From positions 1-56,045 of IMG/VR virus record IMGVR_UViG_3300036790_000795: a stretch of DNA of 56,045 nt. One strand, written 5' to 3'. Below the pieces are notes generated by a model. It was not told the DNA's origin. It saw nothing but the letters and a program-made list of their open reading frames with translations, and searched no databases. Positions 52,972-56,045 of this stretch are shown piece after piece (the first letter of the stretch is position 1; each line of letters starts with the position of its first letter). A program made the translations under genes and the position numbers. The DNA is from a virus.

Positions 52972-53340
52972 ATGAGCGCGGGGATCTCATTCAGGACCGA
53001 GCGTCGTGCGGGCTGGGTTGCCCCGATCTCCTCTGGTCGCTTCGCTGGCCTGGAGATGATGGAGCGCCAGGACGCGCAGGCTCAGCAGCGCGCATTGAAG
53101 GCCGCGAAGCCATCACGTATCGACCAGGAACGCCAGTCGCAGGCCGCGAGTGCCGAGGCACTGGCGTGGGTGCGCTCAACCGAATGCCCAGCGTGGCTTG
53201 AGAGCTACGCCGTCCTCGTCGCGATGGAGCTGAGGAGTGTGCTTGGCAACGGGAACGTGACCGTGGCTCGGGTGATCGCCCGCATTCATAAGCGGTGGCC
53301 CGAGCTGTTTGACAACGAGAAGGGAGCGCAGGAACAGTGA
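52972..53340 (+). CDS. Helical hypothetical protein
   Basis: 122 residues. A helical basic region (QDAQAQQRALKAAKPSRIDQ) and C-terminal helices (WLESYAVLVAMELRSVLGNG; VARVIARIHKRWPELFDNE). No family recognised. Lies between two early genes with 4-base overlap to the next. Confidence 0.74.
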   Translation: MSAGISFRTERRAGWVAPISSGRFAGLEMMERQDAQAQQRALKAAKPSRIDQERQSQAASAEALAWVRSTECPAWLESYAVLVAMELRSVLGNGNVTVARVIARIHKRWPELFDNEKGAQEQ

Positions 53341-53906
53341 GCGAGATCAAGACAGTTGAGGGCCGAGTGCTCTACATGGCTGAGAGTGCAACCGATGTGC
53401 GAACGGCGCTCCAGGAGGCAGTCGGGAGCGGCGCCAACCTGAGCGGCGCCGTCCTGAGCGACGCCTACCTGAGCGACGCCGTCCTGAGAGGCGCCGACCT
53501 GAGCGACGCCATGCGTCCCGGCCATTTTCTCTGGGCGTTCCGTCTCGACCTACACGCCGTGCTCGACGCTGCGCCGGCTGAGGTCACAGGCTTGCGCGCC
53601 GCGTTGACGGACGGCCAGATAGACGGTCGGGTCTACACGGGGGACTGTGCCTGTCTTGTCGGGACGATCGCAAAGCTCCGCGACTGTGCCCCGGAAGCAC
53701 TGGAGGGACTCACACCTGATGGGTCCCGGCCAGCTGAGCAGTGGTTCATCGCGATCCTGCCAGGTGATCGTGCGGTTGAGGATCTCGCCAAGGCCGCAGT
53801 TGGCGAGGGTCCTTGGCGCGCGTCGCTGGCGCTCCAGTGGATCGACGAATGGGTCGAGATCCGCAAGCACGTCGGCGCGATCCTCGCGGAGGCCAAGGCG
53901 GCGTGA
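53337..53906 (+). CDS. Pentapeptide-repeat protein
   Basis: 189 residues, GTG start. Residues 34-60 are five to six pentapeptide units of A(D/N/V/Y)LSG/D type (NLSGAVLSDAYLSDAVLRGA). They would form a short beta-helix, the fold of gyrase-protecting Qnr/MfpA proteins. The C-terminal domain (FRLDLHAVLDAAPAEVTGLR, TGDCACLVGTIAKLRD) is the usual partner in phages. Encoded by matching 15-base DNA repeats. Confidence 0.85.
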   Translation: MSEIKTVEGRVLYMAESATDVRTALQEAVGSGANLSGAVLSDAYLSDAVLRGADLSDAMRPGHFLWAFRLDLHAVLDAAPAEVTGLRAALTDGQIDGRVYTGDCACLVGTIAKLRDCAPEALEGLTPDGSRPAEQWFIAILPGDRAVEDLAKAAVGEGPWRASLALQWIDEWVEIRKHVGAILAEAKAA

Positions 53907-54340
53907 GCACCGTAGTGGACACCCGGCGAGTCCCGCAGCGCGGGACTCGTTATCCGGCACGGATGATGCAGCGCGCCTGCGAGCTGAGAGAGGCTGAATG
54001 GCCAGTGCGTCGAGTCTCGGAGCTCTTGGCTCGCGAGTTCAGCGTGCGCGCTCCCCATGCGACGACGATCCGCAGGTGGACGGAGCCGGGGTTCGCCGAG
54101 CAGCAGAACCGCGAAGGCAAAGAGCGCGGTGTCCTCAAATGGCTCCAGAACAATCCGCCCAGGCCGCACAAAGTCAGCGCCCTGCGCGCGACGGTGCTCA
54201 TGGTCAAGATGCGCGAGCGGGGCTTGTCGTGGCGTGCGATCACGATCGTCGCCGAACTGTGGTGGGCCTCCACGCTGACCCAGGATCAGGTGCAGGATCG
54301 CGTCGAAGTGGCGATGCAAGAGACTGAGGCTCCGGCGTGA
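53903..54340 (+). CDS. HTH hypothetical protein
   Basis: 145 residues, GTG start. MMQRACELREAEWPVRRVSE, LLAREFSVRAPHATTIRRWT form a transposase-type HTH, followed by a second helical part with VLMVKMRERGLSWRAITIVA. Probably a DNA-binding late or replication regulator. No catalytic residues are visible. Confidence 0.76.
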   Translation: MSTVVDTRRVPQRGTRYPARMMQRACELREAEWPVRRVSELLAREFSVRAPHATTIRRWTEPGFAEQQNREGKERGVLKWLQNNPPRPHKVSALRATVLMVKMRERGLSWRAITIVAELWWASTLTQDQVQDRVEVAMQETEAPA

Positions 54341-54609
54341 GCGCCATCGGCAAGAACCTTCAGGCGTTTCGCGTCGCGGTCAACAGCCACGACCGCGAGA
54401 ACCCGACGCATACTGCCTACGGCATTGGCCTCTCAGGCTTCGACATGGAGCGCCTGGGCTTCGACGACGGCGAGACACTATGGGAGGGCATCACGATCCA
54501 CCGTGATAGCGGGCAGTCGGGCATGTGCCGGGTGCCCTGCGACGGCGAGCATGCTCAGCCGAAGATCCTGGAGGCCGAGACGCCGAAGGCGATCGGAGTC
54601 GAGGCGTGA
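54337..54609 (+). CDS. Small hypothetical protein
   Basis: 90 residues, GTG start. Residues about 10-35 (FRVAVNSHDRENPTHTAYGI) and the acidic middle are plausible globular sequence. No family recognised. In the 4-base-overlap chain. Confidence 0.7.
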   Translation: MSAIGKNLQAFRVAVNSHDRENPTHTAYGIGLSGFDMERLGFDDGETLWEGITIHRDSGQSGMCRVPCDGEHAQPKILEAETPKAIGVEA

Positions 54610-54788
54610 GTGCGCCGGCAATCGAGTTGACGCCGCAGCTTCGCGCCCGAATCGAAGATTCGCTAATCGCGATCGGGCGCCAGCGCTGGCCCGGACGCCA
54701 GGTCGTTGTTCGCTACATCGATCCGGACACGGTCGCTGAGAGCACCGCGGCCGGGAGCCACGACGATCGAGGCCAGGATGCTGCGTAG
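54606..54788 (+). CDS. Small hypothetical protein overlapping integrase 3' end
   Basis: 60 residues, GTG start. Helix LTPQLRARIEDSLIAIGRQR, then VVVRYIDPDTVAE. The last 126 bases overlap the convergent integrase gene; both frames look real, though the last residues here are low-complexity. Last gene of the early operon. Confidence 0.58.
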   Translation: MSAPAIELTPQLRARIEDSLIAIGRQRWPGRQVVVRYIDPDTVAESTAAGSHDDRGQDAA

Positions 54789-56045
54789 TAGCTGCCCGAA
54801 GAGATACGCGTCGTCGCCGTCAAGGATGCCCTGTGCGTTGAGCGTCTCGCGTGCCTGCTGTGCGCGGGCGAGCCTACGGTATGCGTCCTGTGCGGTTTCG
54901 AGTGCTTCAGCTCTGGCCGTGAGGTTCTCGTGGTAGCGGTGCCCAAGTACGCGCCTGGCTGTGAGGTCGGCCGCAAAAGCGCTGAGCTCAGCCTCGGCTT
55001 CGGTCATGGCGCGCTCCGCGAGAGTGAGATGGTCGGCTGGAATATCGCGCGCTTCGAGCTGGAAGGCGGCGAAGACGGGGCGCATCTGATCACGGACATG
55101 ACCCTCCAGGCGGTCGGCAACGATGTGTGCGCCGCGGGCGCACCGGGCGCCTTTGAAGTAGGAGAGCGTCGCTTGGCAACGGTAGGTGCGGACACCGGGC
55201 TTCGGGCCGCCACGGCCACCGACCATCGCATTGCCGCATGTTTCGCAGACCGCGAGGCCGCTCAACGGGAAGATGGCGCTCTTGCGACGCGTTGTCGGCT
55301 CGTGCTGGGCGGCCTCCCATACGGCTCGTGTGACGAGCGGCTCGTGCGCTTCGGCGTTGACGAGACTCCCGTGCATGACTTCGCCGAGATAGACCCTGTT
55401 GGCGAGCGTGCGCCTCGCCGTGGAAGGCGTCCATGTGCGCTCCGGAGCGTGCGCGAGGAGATAGGCGTGGGCGACTTGGATGCCTTGGCTGGCAGCGAGA
55501 TGGTAGGCCTGGGTGATGTGGGTGCCCTCGACGGGGTGCGGCGTGAGCGTGCCGCCGGGTTCTCGCAGGTATCCGTAGGGGGTGGGGGAGATCTTGGCGC
55601 CACGGTCTACGGCCCGTCCCTTGGCCGTCTTCCAGCCTTGGACGAGGTTGTCGCGTTCGAGCTTGGAGACGGCGAGCATGATCGTCAGCAGCGCGGAGCC
55701 CATTGGCCCTGTCGTGTCGATTTCCTCCGTGACGAACACGAGATGGGCACCGAGGCCCTGGATGCGTTCGACGTCCTGGATTGCTTCAGCGACATTGCGC
55801 GCGAAACGGTTGATCTTCCAGCACGCGATGCCGCCCGTTTCGCTGCTCTCGACGCGCCGCATTGCCTCTCGGAGCCCTGGGCGGTCTTGCGTGCCGCCGG
55901 ACTGGTCTTCGTCGATGTGCCACTTGATGATCTCGATGCCGCGGTAGTCGGCCCAACGGATGATGGCCTCGCGCTGTACGCTCGGGGAGATGTAGCCTGG
56001 GCCTTCGCGGCCCATGCGGCGGCTGACCCTGATGTAGCCGTCCAT
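54663..56045 (-). CDS. int: Large serine integrase
   Basis: 460 residues, start codon at the last bases of the window (a longer start outside cannot be excluded). Catalytic N-terminal domain: GYIRVSRR with Ser8, then GLREAMRRVES, CWKINRFARN, and the E-helix region LLTIMLAVSKLERDN. Recombinase domain around residues 155-260 (GAKISPTPYGYLR). Zinc ribbon CETCGNAMVG...YRCQA...RCARG, then a coiled coil (DAYRRLARAQQARETLNAQG). It integrates and, with a directionality factor not identified here, excises the prophage. Confidence 0.95.
   Translation of the reverse strand: MDGYIRVSRRMGREGPGYISPSVQREAIIRWADYRGIEIIKWHIDEDQSGGTQDRPGLREAMRRVESSETGGIACWKINRFARNVAEAIQDVERIQGLGAHLVFVTEEIDTTGPMGSALLTIMLAVSKLERDNLVQGWKTAKGRAVDRGAKISPTPYGYLREPGGTLTPHPVEGTHITQAYHLAASQGIQVAHAYLLAHAPERTWTPSTARRTLANRVYLGEVMHGSLVNAEAHEPLVTRAVWEAAQHEPTTRRKSAIFPLSGLAVCETCGNAMVGGRGGPKPGVRTYRCQATLSYFKGARCARGAHIVADRLEGHVRDQMRPVFAAFQLEARDIPADHLTLAERAMTEAEAELSAFAADLTARRVLGHRYHENLTARAEALETAQDAYRRLARAQQARETLNAQGILDGDDAYLFGQLLRSILASIVVAPGRGALSDRVRIDVANNDLASGPALAPDRD

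Overview
The window is one nearly complete, GC-rich genome of a temperate siphovirus, either integrated or circularised. It starts at the first base of a methyltransferase gene and ends at the start codon of a serine integrase. Heavy use of GTG starts, 4-base ATGA/GTGA gene overlaps, strong GC codon bias, an ECF sigma/anti-sigma pair and a large serine integrase all point to an actinobacterial host. The genus cannot be read from the sequence.

Layout. (1) 1-9.6 kb: rightward accessory operon of tiny overlapping genes, many with CxxC zinc motifs, containing an adenine-type methyltransferase (1-726) and a cytosine-5 methyltransferase (2205-3146). A leftward two-gene unit (6448-7057) has its own promoter and repeat operator. 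(2) 9.6-17 kb: HNH endonuclease, small and large terminase, HK97 portal, a prohead protease with an unusual N-terminal extension, and the major capsid protein. (3) 17-29.5 kb: head-tail connectors, tail tube, frameshifted tail chaperones, a 1565-residue tape measure with two wall-hydrolase domains, distal tail, hub and tip proteins. (4) 29.5-38.3 kb: a leftward three-gene insert with a secreted papain-like protein, then the lysis cassette (holin-like proteins, GH25 lysozyme), a second papain-like protein, a nucleoside-phosphorylase-like enzyme and a repeat-built tail fibre.

(5) 38.3-43.5 kb: accessory island bounded by terminators, with a secreted 3D/RlpA-like protein, a divergent Doc toxin/ribbon-helix-helix pair, a PadR-like regulator, two secreted proteins, and an ECF sigma factor with its membrane anti-sigma. 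(6) 43.5-44.4 kb: the immunity switch, divergent CI-like and Cro-like genes with three 11-bp operator sites, two of them inside the promoter spacers. (7) 44.4-54.8 kb: the early operon, with a Rad52-type annealing protein, VRR-NUC nuclease, HNH enzymes, a DUF1643 protein, a replication protein whose end carries an iteron-like origin candidate, and a pentapeptide-repeat protein. (8) 54.7-56.0 kb: the serine integrase, converging on the early operon.

Logic. The Cro-like promoter drives the rightward early operon (recombination, replication) and, across the circularised junction, plausibly the methyltransferase operon. The structural operon follows. The island and the leftward units have their own promoters and would remain active in the lysogen. 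Most notable: the CI/Cro control region and a recurrent leaderless-promoter design, the phosphorylase and papain-like module around lysis, an extra cysteine-methyltransferase reading frame, a duplicated 32-residue peptide in an early protein, the origin iterons, and the sigma/anti-sigma/secreted-protein cassette. No CRISPR array, rRNA, tRNA or transposase was found.
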